NCBI GenBank assembly: GCA_964035015.1
Contig: OZ036007.1
Coordinates: 62,001-126,000, forward strand
Length of the DNA: 64,000 nt
Direction: 5' to 3'
Origin: Corallium rubrum
Taxonomy: Eukaryota > Cnidaria > Anthozoa > Scleralcyonacea > Coralliidae
Shown: positions 44,502 to 54,479 of the stretch, piece after piece
Numbering within the stretch: the first letter of the stretch is position 1
Layout: each line of letters opens with the position of its first letter
Program-made: the position numbers and the translations under genes
Notes under the pieces: generated by a model
What the model saw: only the letters and a program-made list of their open reading frames with translations
What the model was told of the DNA's origin: nothing
The model's database searches: none

Positions 44502-44936
44502 TTGAAGATTTTGCAAGGGCGCAAAGCACCTGAAGTAAAGTCGAGATTATATGAGAACACAGAAGTGAGATATAACAATCCCACCTTCCCTCCCCATAAC
44601 TTTAGAGTTCTGGTTCTCTCTTTAGATTGGTTATGGTTGATCTTGGAATGGTCGTCTGACATCTGGATCTTGGGAATTGTTTTTGTTGACAGCTATAGTT
44701 AGATTAATTATAAGTTGAGCTTGTTATCTTGTATGCTCGCTGAGTTTGAACAGATGTGATATCGAGGCTAGTTAGGTTATGACGTTTTTATGTCGGACCC
44801 ATGCAGTCCTTCATCAGCTGTATACGGTGTTTGTTAAAGAATAAAGCATTGTTATATCTCACTTCTGTGTTCTCATATAATCTCGACTTTACTTCAGGCA
44901 CTTCGCGCCCTTGCAAAATCTTCAATTATAGAACAA
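44502..44936. repeat. Large inverted repeat related to DIRS termini
   Basis: Arms of about 80 bp (44502-44581 and 44854-44936, starting TAATTGAAGATTTTGCAAGG) adjoin the right end of the DIRS element. Their inner part (GATTATATGAGAACACAGAA...) resembles its terminal repeat, so this may be a second, solo DIRS-related end pair. Between them, on the minus strand, is a hammerhead-like core with CTGATGA (44817-44811) and stem GGAC/GTCC, but GACA in place of GAAA. Confidence 0.65.
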
Positions 44937-45779
44937 GATACAAATAAATAGCTAATAAATTATTTAAAAACGCTTTGCTTCTAATACAACTACTCGAGAA
45001 AGTTTACTAAAAGCACTAAAAATCTTCTAGTTTTCTTGCAGGTACTTTACTTGACAACAATAGGATTAATAATTAGCTTCATTTTTTCTTAGGTTTCGGA
45101 TCTTGGCCGCTATATTTGTTTATTATATGCAGAAAGAGCCTGGGCACGAGGATGGAAAATGCCGTCCACTGATGTCATCCGTTAAAATCCGTTGTAGAAC
45201 GTGATTGGCTCTTTTCATTTTTGATTGTTTTTGATTGGTTAATTCGCTTCAAAAATTTGCACTGTATTTCCTTAAAACTGCACTGCTCTTAGCCAATCAA
45301 AATTGAAAAATGTTTTCATGTATATTATTAAACTAAATAAAAATACTTACTTTTCTCTTCGTCGCGATGTTTGTGTCAGAATTCAATCTCTTTCTGGAGC
45401 TACTCTCTGCTAAATAAAGGAAAGACAGAACAACAATAAATTTTTGTAGCTTGCATGATTCAACGAGGTACAACTGGCCTGGTTTATTGTGAAGGAGTGT
45501 CACCAGGAATTCCCCGACACAGGGGCTAAAATAGTGGGTCTGCAGGAATGTTCCCTCAAGAAAATTTTGCAATTTAAAGGTCAGAAATAGTATTTTCATC
45601 GCTATTAGTGAAAATAACATTAGCAACTTGCAAACCAAAGCACTTAGTCTAAAGTCGAAATAGAGAATAAAAGTCATTCCTTAGGATATAAAAATTGCGG
45701 CGAATGATATTCCTAACTTCGTAGTAAAAGGGATGAAATGTAAGAACTAAAACTTTTCAGCGGTTCCAGTCAATTCATT
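44937..45779. other. Unassigned interval
   Basis: No recognised gene. The minus-strand ORF at 45333-45677 (114 codons) has no family signature that I know. Confidence 0.3.
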
Positions 45780-46875
45780 TTCACTATGGACGTTAAGTCT
45801 CTCTACACCGTCATTCCTTATCATCGCGATGGTCTCAAAGCGTTGAAGTTTTTCTTTAATCAACGCAACGTTTTGGAATCATCCACCTTCGCTTGCCAGA
45901 ACTTGTACTCAACCTCAAATATTCATTTGAGGGTATAAACATTAGATCTCACTTATTTCTCATGTGAATTTGGGAGCTGCGTGGAAATTGTTACCATAAT
46001 TAATAAACCTTTCTAAATTGCCATGTAAGCAGGATGCTGTTTTTAAGTGGTCCAATGTATTGTTGAAAGATTTGTCTTTCAACATAACCAACAAATAGGT
46101 TTGGGTAACTATTTGCCTATTTAGTACCCATTGCTAGTGTGTCGTTCTCGATATTTTGGTATATCGATAAATTGTAATGCGCTCATGACTTCTGTCACTT
46201 ATAAGCCGACCGATTCACAAAGTTATCTTTTATTTTCATTCTCTCATCCCACGCTAAACAATCCATTCAATATCCCCGATTTTTGCGACTTCCCCGCCTG
46301 TGCAGTAATGACAAAGATTGTGAGAACAAATATTTGGAAATGAGACCATTCTTTGTCCATCGTGACTATCCTATCTGTTAGACACCGCCGTTCACAAACC
46401 GTCTAGTATTCCTCGACAGGGCAATTTAAAACTACTTTTGCATAGACCTTATTTATAAAAGACTTTTTTTATAAAACACCATTAGTTCTTACATTTCATT
46501 CCCTCAACCACAACGTTAAGGATACGAATACCCGAAATTCTAATATCCTAAAGAATGACCCCGAAACGTCAGTTATACTTTCACCGATAACCCATTGATC
46601 TCTTTTCGATGTAATAAAAACATTCGAGATGGTTTAGTGCGTAGTACCCTTATAAAAAATCTACTGGCACCAGCGGGAATCTTTTCTTGCTCTCGTAGCC
46701 GGTGTTGTACACGTGTTCTTAACTCCGCTACATGTATTTCGGGACCTAAATCTAATTTTGTTTTTCACCATAATTTTACATGCACCTCTTCCAACATCAT
46801 TTAGTGTATTTCTTGCAATAAATGTTGCATGCTTCACATCGGTGAAGCTGCCATACGTTTATCTGACAGATTTGC
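45780..46875 (+). pseudogene. Penelope-like element, reverse transcriptase part
   Basis: MDVKSLYTVIPYHRDGLKAL near 45785 is the motif A region of Penelope-type RTs (DVxSLYTxIP). Degenerate frames later read YRCNKNIRDGLVRS-like sequence near 46605. The GIY-YIG endonuclease opens near 46815 with CNKCCMLHIGEAAIRLSDRF. Many stops; the RT middle is badly eroded. Interrupted at 46876. Confidence 0.75.
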
Positions 46876-46879
46876 TTAA

Positions 46880-47618
46880 AGGGACACTCCACTCAAAATA
46901 CAATGGAGGTTTAAATAAAAGATCGTACTGACTTTAGGTTACTCACGAAGTTTGAAAGGAGAAATCTCTCGTCAAATTCGGTAAAATCGTCAAATTTTCG
47001 ACGCCATGTTGTCTTTTTCAAGCAGACGCGTATAGGCAAGTCACGGGTCAGCGGATTCTCAAATGACGTCACTGAGTGCTTCTTCTCGAAAGGTACTCAA
47101 AGGCAAACACAGTAATTTTGAGCTGTTCACGATGAGTGTTGTTACTAATCGGTTATCTGGAGACGATTCATCGAGTTCAAGTGAGTGTAGTTCCTACCAC
47201 AGATTTCCGTAGCAGGAATAAAGCAATCGGGCGTAAATAGAGCACTGCAGACAAACGAGTTGTTTATCTCGCGCGGGTTGTCCCTTCGGACATTTCGCAG
47301 CCAAATATTGTCCAGTGGCCCACTTGGTACTCTATGGTACGTTATATCGGTCCCTTTAGTCTTTTTCCAACCGTTTGTAAATTTGGGAGCCATACAATGC
47401 GGTATTTTTGCTAATTTAACAGTCGATTAAACACGTATAACACAACAGAGGAGCGTTGGATGGAGCGGAAAGCACTCAGTGACGTCATATTTGAGAATCC
47501 GCTGACCGTGGCTTGCCTATACGCGTCGGCTTGAAAAAGACAACATGGCGTCGAAAATTTGACGATCTTACCGAACTCGACGAGCGATTTCTTCTTAACT
47601 TTTGAGTGGAGTGTCCTT
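46880..47618 (-). mobile_element. Kolobok-like TTAA-flanked element with THAP fragment
   Basis: TTAA at 46876-46879 and 47619-47622. TIR AGGGACACTCCACTCAAAA with near-complement TTTTGAGTGGAGTGTCCTT; longer subterminal inverted blocks follow (GGCAAGTCACGG / CCGTGGCTTGCC, and others). A THAP-like fragment inside fits Kolobok transposases, which target TTAA and often have THAP N-termini. No catalytic domain remains. Confidence 0.8.
47145..47393 (-). CDS. THAP-like zinc-finger fragment
   Basis: 83 codons starting MAPKFTNGWKKTKGTDITYH. The pattern TYHRVP...W...VRRDNP...FVCSALFTPDCF matches the second half of a THAP domain (Trp, then C...F...CF). The first zinc Cys pair is missing or upstream beyond an intron. 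THAP domains bind DNA. Probably the N-terminal exon of a lost transposase. Confidence 0.6.
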   Translation of the reverse strand: MAPKFTNGWKKTKGTDITYHRVPSGPLDNIWLRNVRRDNPREINNSFVCSALFTPDCFIPATEICGRNYTHLNSMNRLQITD

Positions 47619-47622
47619 TTAA

Positions 47623-48040
47623 CAACTTCGTTCCGTGAAGAACAATGATGTTGACAAACCTTCCGCCCGACATTTTAACCATTGTATTTCGGACATGACA
47701 ATTTGTGCCATCTCACCCATTTCTGGTGATAATTACAGCCGCAAAAAAACAAAAAAAGCGTCTCGTTTTCAAAATTGGAACCATTCATCGTCACGGACTC
47801 AACGAACGTTTTTCTTTTATTCAACACAGTGTTTTTGTCTAGCATGGGCGGACATTTCTTAGCACAGTAAAAACAGCAAATGTCTTTCGCACCTCCTTAG
47901 TGATTTGTTGTTGTTTTCATCTGATTGGCTAATTTTTCGCATCTCATTGATTTGCTATTGTTATTTTAATCTGATTGGCTAATTCTTTGTCACATGACTA
48001 TCTTTCTGATATATGTTCGCTCGAAACGTTGGACTCATAC
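47623..48040 (+). pseudogene. Penelope-like element, endonuclease C-terminus and 3' end
   Basis: Resumes the frame cut at 46875: LRSVKNNDVDKPSARHFNH, MTICAISPISGDNYSRKKTK, then a frameshift into LNERFSF-like residues. These are the C-terminal residues of Penelope GIY-YIG proteins. At 48006-48027 a degraded hammerhead-like core (CTGAT...GCTCGAAACG) follows, a place where Penelope-like elements are known to carry such ribozymes. Confidence 0.75.
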
Positions 48041-48066
48041 GTTCCATGTTTTAGTGGTATATCAGC

Positions 48067-48348
48067 TACCCTGCAAGTCAGAGCCCCTTTCCGACCTACG
48101 CAGGCTTCGGGAGAAAGTGGGTTCTCTGCCAACAAACTCGATATTTCTTTTGCCAAGATACTATTTTTGACCCAGGCTCTAACTTGCTATTTTTTCTGCT
48201 TTCGCGTCTTCATAAACTAGAACTTGTTTGACCAGTTTAAAATCTGACTGACTCGCCCCAAACTTGGGGCGAAGATCGAGTTTGTTGGCAGAGCCCACTT
48301 TCCCCCGAAGCCTGCGTAGGTCGGAAAGGGGCTCTGACTTGCAGGGTA
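48067..48348. mobile_element. Mutator-type miniature element (282 bp)
   Basis: TIRs of about 75 bp starting TACCCTGCAAGTCAGAGCCC with few mismatches, flanked by a perfect 9-bp duplication TATATCAGC (48058-48066 and 48349-48357). Long TIR plus 9-bp duplication points to MULEs; Merlin (8-9 bp) is an alternative. No coding sequence. Confidence 0.85.
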
Positions 48349-48357
48349 TATATCAGC

Positions 48358-48834
48358 ACAAATAACCGCTAAACATGCATTATTCATCATTCTAATATAA
48401 ATTTAAAAAGTAAGAACATCACTCCTATCAAAGTTGGTCGTTTTAACCCTATCGCCCGATAATTCTGCAAGCCGAAACAATATATTTACACTGCGCAATG
48501 TAGTGTGGTTAATTGTACAAGTCGCCATGTTTTTCGGTGCAGTCAATTAAAACGTCGGCAGTTCAGCAGTAGCAGTTCTGTACTTCTATATTACTGAACG
48601 ACTTACTTACGAAAAGTAGCAAAAAACGCAAAATACGGAGAAACCAAACTGTGCTAGAAAAAATCAGTCGCAATAAACATGGTGATCAATTTACCTGTTG
48701 ATTCCTTTGCAACACTTTCGTCGTCGAACTGCAAACAAAAACAAACCAATTAATACTGTCAAATTTTGTCAAAGTTCACAGAAAGCTTTTTTACAGTAAA
48801 TAATTTTATGAAAGTATTTTAATATGAATGTGTG
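48358..48834. other. Intergenic with one possible micro-exon
   Basis: On the minus strand 48693-48726 lies between TTTGTTTGCAG and GTAAATT and codes FDDESVAKEST, a good exon shape. It is downstream of the Death-domain stop, so it would belong to a different gene. Nothing else seen. Confidence 0.35.
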
Positions 48835-49330
48835 TCAATTGTGTTGCGTTGGCTTGTGCTGTGCTGTCCGGTGTGTTGCGTGGCGTTGGCTTGTGCTCTC
48901 GGGTGTTGTGTATTGCGTTGCGTTGGGCTGTGCTGTACTGCCCGGTGTAGTGTGTTGCCTTCGGTTGTGCTGTCCGGGGTTTTGCGTTGTGTTGGGCTGT
49001 GCTGCCCGGTGTGGTGTGTTGCGTTGTGTTGTGCTGTAGTGCCCGATGTGATGTGGTGCGTTGGCTTGTGCTGTGCTGTGCTGTGCTGTGCTGTACTGCC
49101 CGGTTTGTTGTGGTGCGTTGGCTTGTGCTGTACTGCCCGGTGTAGTGTGGTGCGTTGCGTTGGACTGTGTTTTGCTGTACTGTCCAGTGTAGTGCGTTGT
49201 CTTGTGCTGTGCTGTACTGTCCGGTGTAGTGTAGTGCGTTGCGTTGCGTTGCGTTGTGTTCTGTTGTGCTGTACTGTACTGTACTGTACTGTACGGTGTG
49301 GTGCATTGCGTTGCGCCGTGCCGTGTTGTG
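48835..49330. repeat. GT-rich, degenerate minisatellite
   Basis: About 500 bp of TTGTGCTGT, TTGCGTTGG, ACTGTCCGGTGTAGTG-type words, almost without A on the plus strand. Period irregular (roughly 40-50 bp). Long Cys/Val or Thr/Gln frames on both strands are composition artefacts. It abuts the stop codon of the Death-domain exon. Confidence 0.9.
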
Positions 49331-49680
49331 TTAAGTTGTGCTGTTGTTGAACCCTCTAGTAGTAGTTCTATCATTGAAGCTTATTACTAACATTTTTTCT
49401 AAAATATCAACGACATCATTTCTCTTAATCTTCTGCAACATTTTCTTCAAATTTTCCGCAGTGCTTTCTTTTCCAAACTGCCAGTCATCCAAGAGAGCTT
49501 CTGTCGGATTGTCGGATTTCTCAAATTCTTCTATTTCTTCAGTGTCGTACTTCATCTTGGCAGCAAGACCACAGAAATCCTTCTTCAAAGGTGTTTTGGT
49601 GTTAAGTTTCTGGCAGATTAAATCCCTTGTCTTGCTATCAAAATCCCGAACAAGAATTGATTTGTTACTTGTAACTTCAG
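49331..49680 (-). CDS. Death-domain terminal exon of a ROCO-type gene
   Basis: Minus-strand exon after the acceptor TTGTTTACTTTAG at 49680. Codes a clear Death domain: LVRDFDSKTRDLICQKLN, DFCGLAAKMKYDTEEIEEFE, TEALLDDWQFG, TAENLKKMLQKIKRNDVVDI. It ends with TAA at 49331 after a Thr/Asn-rich tail. The first codon is completed by the phase-1 end of the exon at 50162. Death domains nucleate signalling complexes through homotypic contacts. The stop lies at the edge of the GT-rich minisatellite, so the true C-terminus may have been altered by repeat growth. Combined with the Roc-COR sequence upstream this resembles ROCO-Death proteins (DAPK1-like or cnidarian-specific). Confidence 0.7.
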
Positions 49681-50161
49681 CTAAAGTAAACAAGGAAACA
49701 AGTAATATGTTTCAAGAAAAAGCCAGAGGTATATCTAGCGCACTTTGCTTTGAGGTGGGATTCTTTTTCTTCTTTCTTTTTTACTTTTTGTAATGTGGAA
49801 ACTTTGCACCATTCGTTGCAATTTACTTTCTGCAATTTGCAACGAATGGTGCAAAGCTGAACTAGCGGACCGTTGGATCAAACATTTGACCTTTAAATCG
49901 AATTTCGTCACCAACTCTGTAAATTTTGGAACAGGTTTTGAAACTTGGCGTCCGCAAGCCTTAAAAGCGAGAGTAAGACTAAGGCCTGTTTTATATATTT
50001 TAAAAAGAAACAAAGAGAGAGAAAAAGCAATGAGTTGATAGCAGCTAGAGAGTTACGTAAGAGGGGAAAGGAAGCCTTGCTTATAGGTTGATGACGTCAG
50101 CTATACCAAGAAGAAACCGAGATCCCAAAATTTGTTTTTTACGCAAGTTTTGTATTTTTAC

Positions 50162-50218
50162 CCGATTTACTGCTCTCTGCCTTATCTGATGAAGATGCAT
50201 CTCCACGATCAATCAGTT
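50162..50218 (-). CDS. Linker micro-exon b of the ROCO-type gene
   Basis: 57 nt between acceptor GTAAATAG and donor CGG|GTAAAA. Codes LIDRGDASSSDKAESSKS, acidic/Ser-rich. Phase 1 at both ends, so it can be skipped without frame change. The CTGATGA word in it is coding, not ribozyme. Confidence 0.55.
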
Positions 50219-50385
50219 CTATTTACATCTGTTGTTCTCTCTGGCTTGCACTCTTGGTCTCTGTGGTGAAGATAAAAAACAGTATTGGTTTTCTACCAGT
50301 AGCAAAGTAGGCACTTTTGGTTCTTGAATGTATGCTCATGTTTTAAATAATACTTAACATATTTCGGGTTTAATTACGAATTTAC

Positions 50386-50454
50386 CTAATGACATAGCTC
50401 CATCTGTATTTCTGTCATCTCCCTGAGATTCGTCAATGGTAGTGTCGTTGGGAT
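50386..50454 (-). CDS. Linker micro-exon a of the ROCO-type gene
   Basis: 69 nt between acceptor TTCAATGTAG and donor TTAG|GTAAAT. Codes PNDTTIDESQGDDRNTDGAM plus SL. Phase 1 at both ends, matching exon b and the Death exon. Confidence 0.55.
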   Translation of the reverse strand: MPTTLPLTNLREMTEIQMELCH

Positions 50455-50630
50455 CTACATTGAACCGAATAAAATTATTAACAACACGCGGTATATTGAC
50501 ATAGTTAACAAGCTAACCCTAATAACACAACGAAATTATGACGGTTTTCCACTGAGCGACTTTTTCCGCGCGAACGACTTTTTCTTTTGTGTTATAAGTT
50601 CTGGACTGGAACTAATTTGAATCTATTTAA

Positions 50631-51095
50631 AGTGGTTCTCCGATGAAAATATTGTTGGCAATGCTTTTGCATAATCTTAAAGAGCATATGGTAGTTAGTA
50701 ATATTGCACAGTTTCATTTCAAAATTCGTTGAAGAAAAGGTGATACTTTACGCGCGAAATGTTTTTGGAGTACCGCCATTAAAGTGGCCGAGCTTGAAAA
50801 GAATGAGTCGAGGAAGCTTATGACGTCATACACTCAATAACAACAATGACCTTTCCGTTGACAACAACAATGATCTTTTGTTTCTGTTGAGTCTATGACG
50901 TCATAGGCTTCCTCGACATATTCTTCTCAAGCTCGGCCACTTTGATGACGGCGCTCCAAAATACAAACTTCGCGCGTAAAATACAACTTTGTTTTGGAGA
51001 ATTTCGAAATGAAACTTTGCACAATTACCAACTACCATAATACATTTAAGATTATGCAGCAACATTACCAACAATACTTTCATAAGACAACCACT
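50631..51095. mobile_element. TTAA-flanked miniature element with long TIRs (465 bp)
   Basis: TTAA at 50627-50630 and 51096-51099. Inverted arms of about 190 bp with some divergence, starting AGTGGTTCTCCGATGAAAAT. They enclose CAATAACAACAATGACC. Kolobok/piggyBac-type target; no coding sequence. Lies in what would be an intron of the ROCO-type gene. Confidence 0.8.
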
Positions 51096-51328
51096 TTAAC
51101 TTAAAGTTTCAACCATAGATCAGAAAGTTTTGGCGGTTACTTGAACTGTGTCACATCAAAATTGTGCCTGGATGCCATACTATACAAAGCAAATAGTGTA
51201 AATTCTGAAATCAAAAAGACATTACTAATTGTAGCAAAACGAAGAGTTAAAAACGACACATTTACAATACAAAATATTCCATAACTCATTAATGATTTTT
51301 AGAAAAATAAAAATAACCCAATGTTCAA

Positions 51329-51670
51329 ATGTTCAAATGTAATAAAAACCATTTCATTGTTGACGACAAAAACCTCGTTGTTTTGAATGTTTTTGGGAGC
51401 GAGACATACCGCTATGAATGTGCACAATGCTTTGCTATAGAAGTTCAGTACACTCCAAGCACGGATTTTTTAAAACATGTCGAGTTTTTATTAAAATTAC
51501 GAGCGCTGTACCAGATAGACCTCAAAGTTGATATTGTCAAATTCAAGGGGGAGCGTATAATTGCAAAAACGTCTTGGTTCCTCGCAGAACTTCTGGAGCA
51601 TCTCCCTGCATTTACGAATGAGCTTCACTTGAAGGCGTGTGAAAACTCCAAGTGGGATAAGCTACACTAA
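51329..51670 (+). CDS. Unrecognised ORF
   Basis: 113 codons, on the strand opposite to the ROCO-type gene and between its COR part and linker exons. Soluble, Leu/Lys-rich, with no family motif known to me and no transposon context. Composition looks protein-like (FLKHVEFLLKLRALYQIDL), but ATG context and splice signals are unclear. Confidence 0.3.
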   Translation: MFKCNKNHFIVDDKNLVVLNVFGSETYRYECAQCFAIEVQYTPSTDFLKHVEFLLKLRALYQIDLKVDIVKFKGERIIAKTSWFLAELLEHLPAFTNELHLKACENSKWDKLH

Positions 51671-51819
51671 AAAATTGACAAACAGCGAAGAAATGGGACT
51701 TGCATTCAACTTTTTGTCAATCGGCTTTCCTTTTTTCATAAAAGGAGCAACCAACGGCACAAGAAAAGCCGACTTTCCTTTCTGCTCCAGGTAACTTTTT
51801 GCATGACCTCCTCAACAGC

Positions 51820-53240
51820 TCAACACCTCTCAGCTGTTAATTCTTCCTTAATAATTCTTGCATCGTCTGTATGAAGGGTTATTACTTTGGTGAAAAGATT
51901 CATGAGCCACTGGGGGTTTAGCACAACCATCGGAGACCCACTGTAATACACGACCATGCTCTGACGATTTAGAAATTTAATAGCATTGTCAAATGAATGA
52001 ACATTACACTTCAAAGCAATAGCTTTGGCTTCATCGACAGGAATATAATTACGCTTCTTTTTTGAATACAGTTCCTCGCGCAGTGCTGCTTCAAATTTCA
52101 ACCATCTCGTCGGCATCGGTGCTTCCTTTTCCAGGATTGTCTTGCAAAGTTCAAAAACTTTACTTCTAAGTCCGATAATGGGGTCCTTGCTTCCCGACGG
52201 AGTTGCGTTGTCGATGACTTCCAGGTTACGGAAAACATTGTGAAACTTATCTGTTACTTCTTTGATTCTTCTCTTCACCTCTTTGATATCGCCTTCGAAG
52301 TGATCTTTATTAGTCAAAACTGGTGGAAGAACAAAATCAGGAATTCTGCGGAATTCTGGCTTTCACTTTCGCTTAATTGCCCCAGGACTGTTAGCCACGA
52401 TAACAAATAATCCAAATTAGTGGCAAGAAGAGGATTTGCCGATTCGAGATTAACATCAATATTCTTGACTTTGAATCGCGGTTGAGCAGGCAGATCTAGC
52501 TCTTTTAATAGATCATGGACAAGAATATACGGGCAATGCGATTTCAGGAAAAGGTAGTGGGTATCATAATATATCGCTTGACAAGCCAGATCATGGACTA
52601 TCATTCGAACAGAACGCGTCTTCGTTTCTTTATTTAAATCTACGAGGTCCATCACTTTCCTGTTTTCTGATGGTGACGGCTTGATAGCTGTCTTGCTTCC
52701 AAGTGGTTCATCATTCGGCTGCTGTGATTGATCCAAGGTAGGGACTGGAGAAGATGTATTGATAATCGGCATGTATCCTGAGGCTGGTTGGGTTGGGAAT
52801 AGGGCATCATTCGTCATACTGTCCTCATTTTGAATAAATATCTCTCCTGGGAGGAATATTCATTCAGATTCTTTCGTTGTTCCTTTAAGTCTTTGGACTC
52901 TGACTTTTTCAGGGTTTTCTTGTCTTTCTCTTACCATAGTTGCTGTCTTTTTCAATATATTATCTTTGGCTAGGGCAAGATAGAGCTGGAAAAAACATCG
53001 CTTCGGAAGACGTTCCCGAAGCGACGTTTTTCCAGCTCTATCTTGCCCTATAATCATCACCGGTATTCGATTGCTCTTTTCTTCTCCATATTGTAGTGCT
53101 CGCTGGTAGACTTTGTCATAGTCGAAAGAATAATACCTAAGTATACGAATAATACATAAGACATAAGGATAAGTATATTCTGACACTACTAATTTTGTAC
53201 GGATGGCGCGTGAAGCTGTTGCAAGCGCGTATCTTCCCAC
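51820..53240 (-). pseudogene. ROCO-type Roc-COR region, frameshifted
   Basis: Minus strand, three frames. 53240-52860: YQRALQYGEEKSNRIPVMII, then P-loop GQDRAGKTS. Beyond the P-loop the reading is scrambled by a palindrome (52971-53050). 52817-52314: VRMIVHDLACQAIYYDTHYL, the G3 region, where the usual DxxG glycine is Cys; then ILVHDLLKELDLPAQPRFKV. After a frameshift, TNKD (52316-52305) serves as G4. 52305-51820: COR domain (FLNRQSMVVYYSGSP, VVLNPQWLMNLFTKVITLHT). Roc-COR proteins are GTPase-dimerisation modules. Stop after ELTAERC. With the palindrome, the lost G3 glycine and the frameshift I regard it as damaged, though the downstream exons keep phase. Confidence 0.75.
52971..53050. repeat. 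Palindrome on the P-loop codons
   Basis: Arms of about 35 bp (52971-53006; 53016-53050), differing at two positions, around AAGACGTTC. The plus-strand left arm is an antisense copy of the bases coding GQDRAGKTSL. Confidence 0.85.
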
Positions 53241-53589
53241 CGCATGGGTTCAAAGTTAAGCCTGTTTAATGATTAGAAATATTCGTCTATTACACACCCT
53301 ATATGAGAGACCATTAGAACTAAACGTCTCATTAACCATCAACTGGACGACAACAGCATGTTTATGCACTGGTATAGAACTGTTCAAGACAATCCTGTCA
53401 TAAACCCGACAAATCAGCACAGCGTCTATTTGATGTCTTCTAGGCTTCCAACAATTTTGGAATAAGAACTTTGTTGGAAATTGGAGTCAGGGAATAGATT
53501 GTTCTAGTTCATTATAGACAATGCAGACGACCTGTCACTGACCACTACATCTGGGAGAAAGCTCCAAGTTATAGGTTGAACACCTGGCA

Positions 53590-54312
53590 AGAAACTTAAG
53601 AAAAGAAATTACTAAAACTAAATTCACAAAAGACAGAGGTTCTAGTCAACACAAAAGAAGTTACCACGCAAGACCAAAATCAAGATTGTAGACCTATACA
53701 TGGGAAAAGACTGAAGCAGGTGCCATATTTCAAGAACCTGGGATGTATATGAAAAAGGAAAATGCTGACTGTGAAATAGCAAGCAAAGTCAGAGTAAAAA
53801 GCAGCTCGGCAGAAGTGAAGTCAGCAGCGTGATATGTGATCCAAAATTACCAACAAAGTTGAAAATCAAGATCAAGACTGTGATTTGTCTGGTTCTCATG
53901 TATGGAGCAGAGACACAAAGAAAGAAGAACTGCTACTGACAAAAACGGAGATGAAAATGCTGAGATGGGCACAAGCACCTGGCTCAAAGAAAAGAAGACA
54001 AACAAAAAAAGTCAGGCGGCAAACTGGAGTCAAGTGCATATCCTATAGTTGAGAGATACACGACTCAGTTGGATTGGCCATGTGTATAGACAGAAAGAAG
54101 ATCATTCCCTGAGACAAGCATCTGAGGTGCCAAACATGGAAAAACGAAAGAGAAGAAGACCAGTAAAGAGATGGAGAGGTTGGAAAAAGAAGATACAGGG
54201 ACCGAAAAAGCTGGCACTGCTCCTGCGATTTGGGCCGACCCAACCATATGGAGAAAAGATGAAAGAAAAAGAAGTCCAAGTTACTGCAAATTTTAAATTC
54301 GCAAAGAAATAG
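53590..54312 (+). pseudogene. RTE-like LINE, degenerate 3' half
   Basis: Frames with many stops read KTEVLVNTKEV, YFKNLGC and a SGSHVWSRD-like word, and at 54049-54312 an open piece RLSWIGHVYRQKEDHSLRQA and KRKRRRPVKRWRGWKKKI. This is the C-terminal WxGHxxR...GRP.RW signature of RTE-type reverse transcriptases. Confidence 0.65.
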
Positions 54313-54479
54313 CAATTCGATCCAAGCCGCTTTTTGAACAAATCTAGTGTGGGTGTCATCACGGAAAATATCAATACCAAATTCAAATTTTTGATGGAGG
54401 AAATCAACACAATCATCACCAAAATATTACATTATTATCTACAATAAAATTAAGGTTCTTATCAGAACTGTTAAACTAA

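Larger units (their letters stand above)
40082..44502 (+). mobile_element. DIRS-1-like element with inverted terminal repeats
   Basis: 35-bp inverted ends with one mismatch: ATTATATTTCAAACACAGAA... at 40082-40116 and the complement at 44468-44502. The left part is gag-like, the right part a tyrosine recombinase. The RT/RNase H core is absent and LINE sequence (about 40646-43405) lies between. Inverted ends distinguish this type from the split-direct-repeat element at 27037-34053. Confidence 0.75.

Noticed and set aside
48806..49374. Cys-rich and Thr/Gln-rich ORFs of 166-179 codons
   Set aside because: Composition artefacts of the GT-rich repeat, open on both strands.
50162..50218. CTGATGA at about 50187-50193 as a hammerhead
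   Set aside because: No GAAA partner or stems, and the bases are explained by a coding micro-exon on the minus strand.
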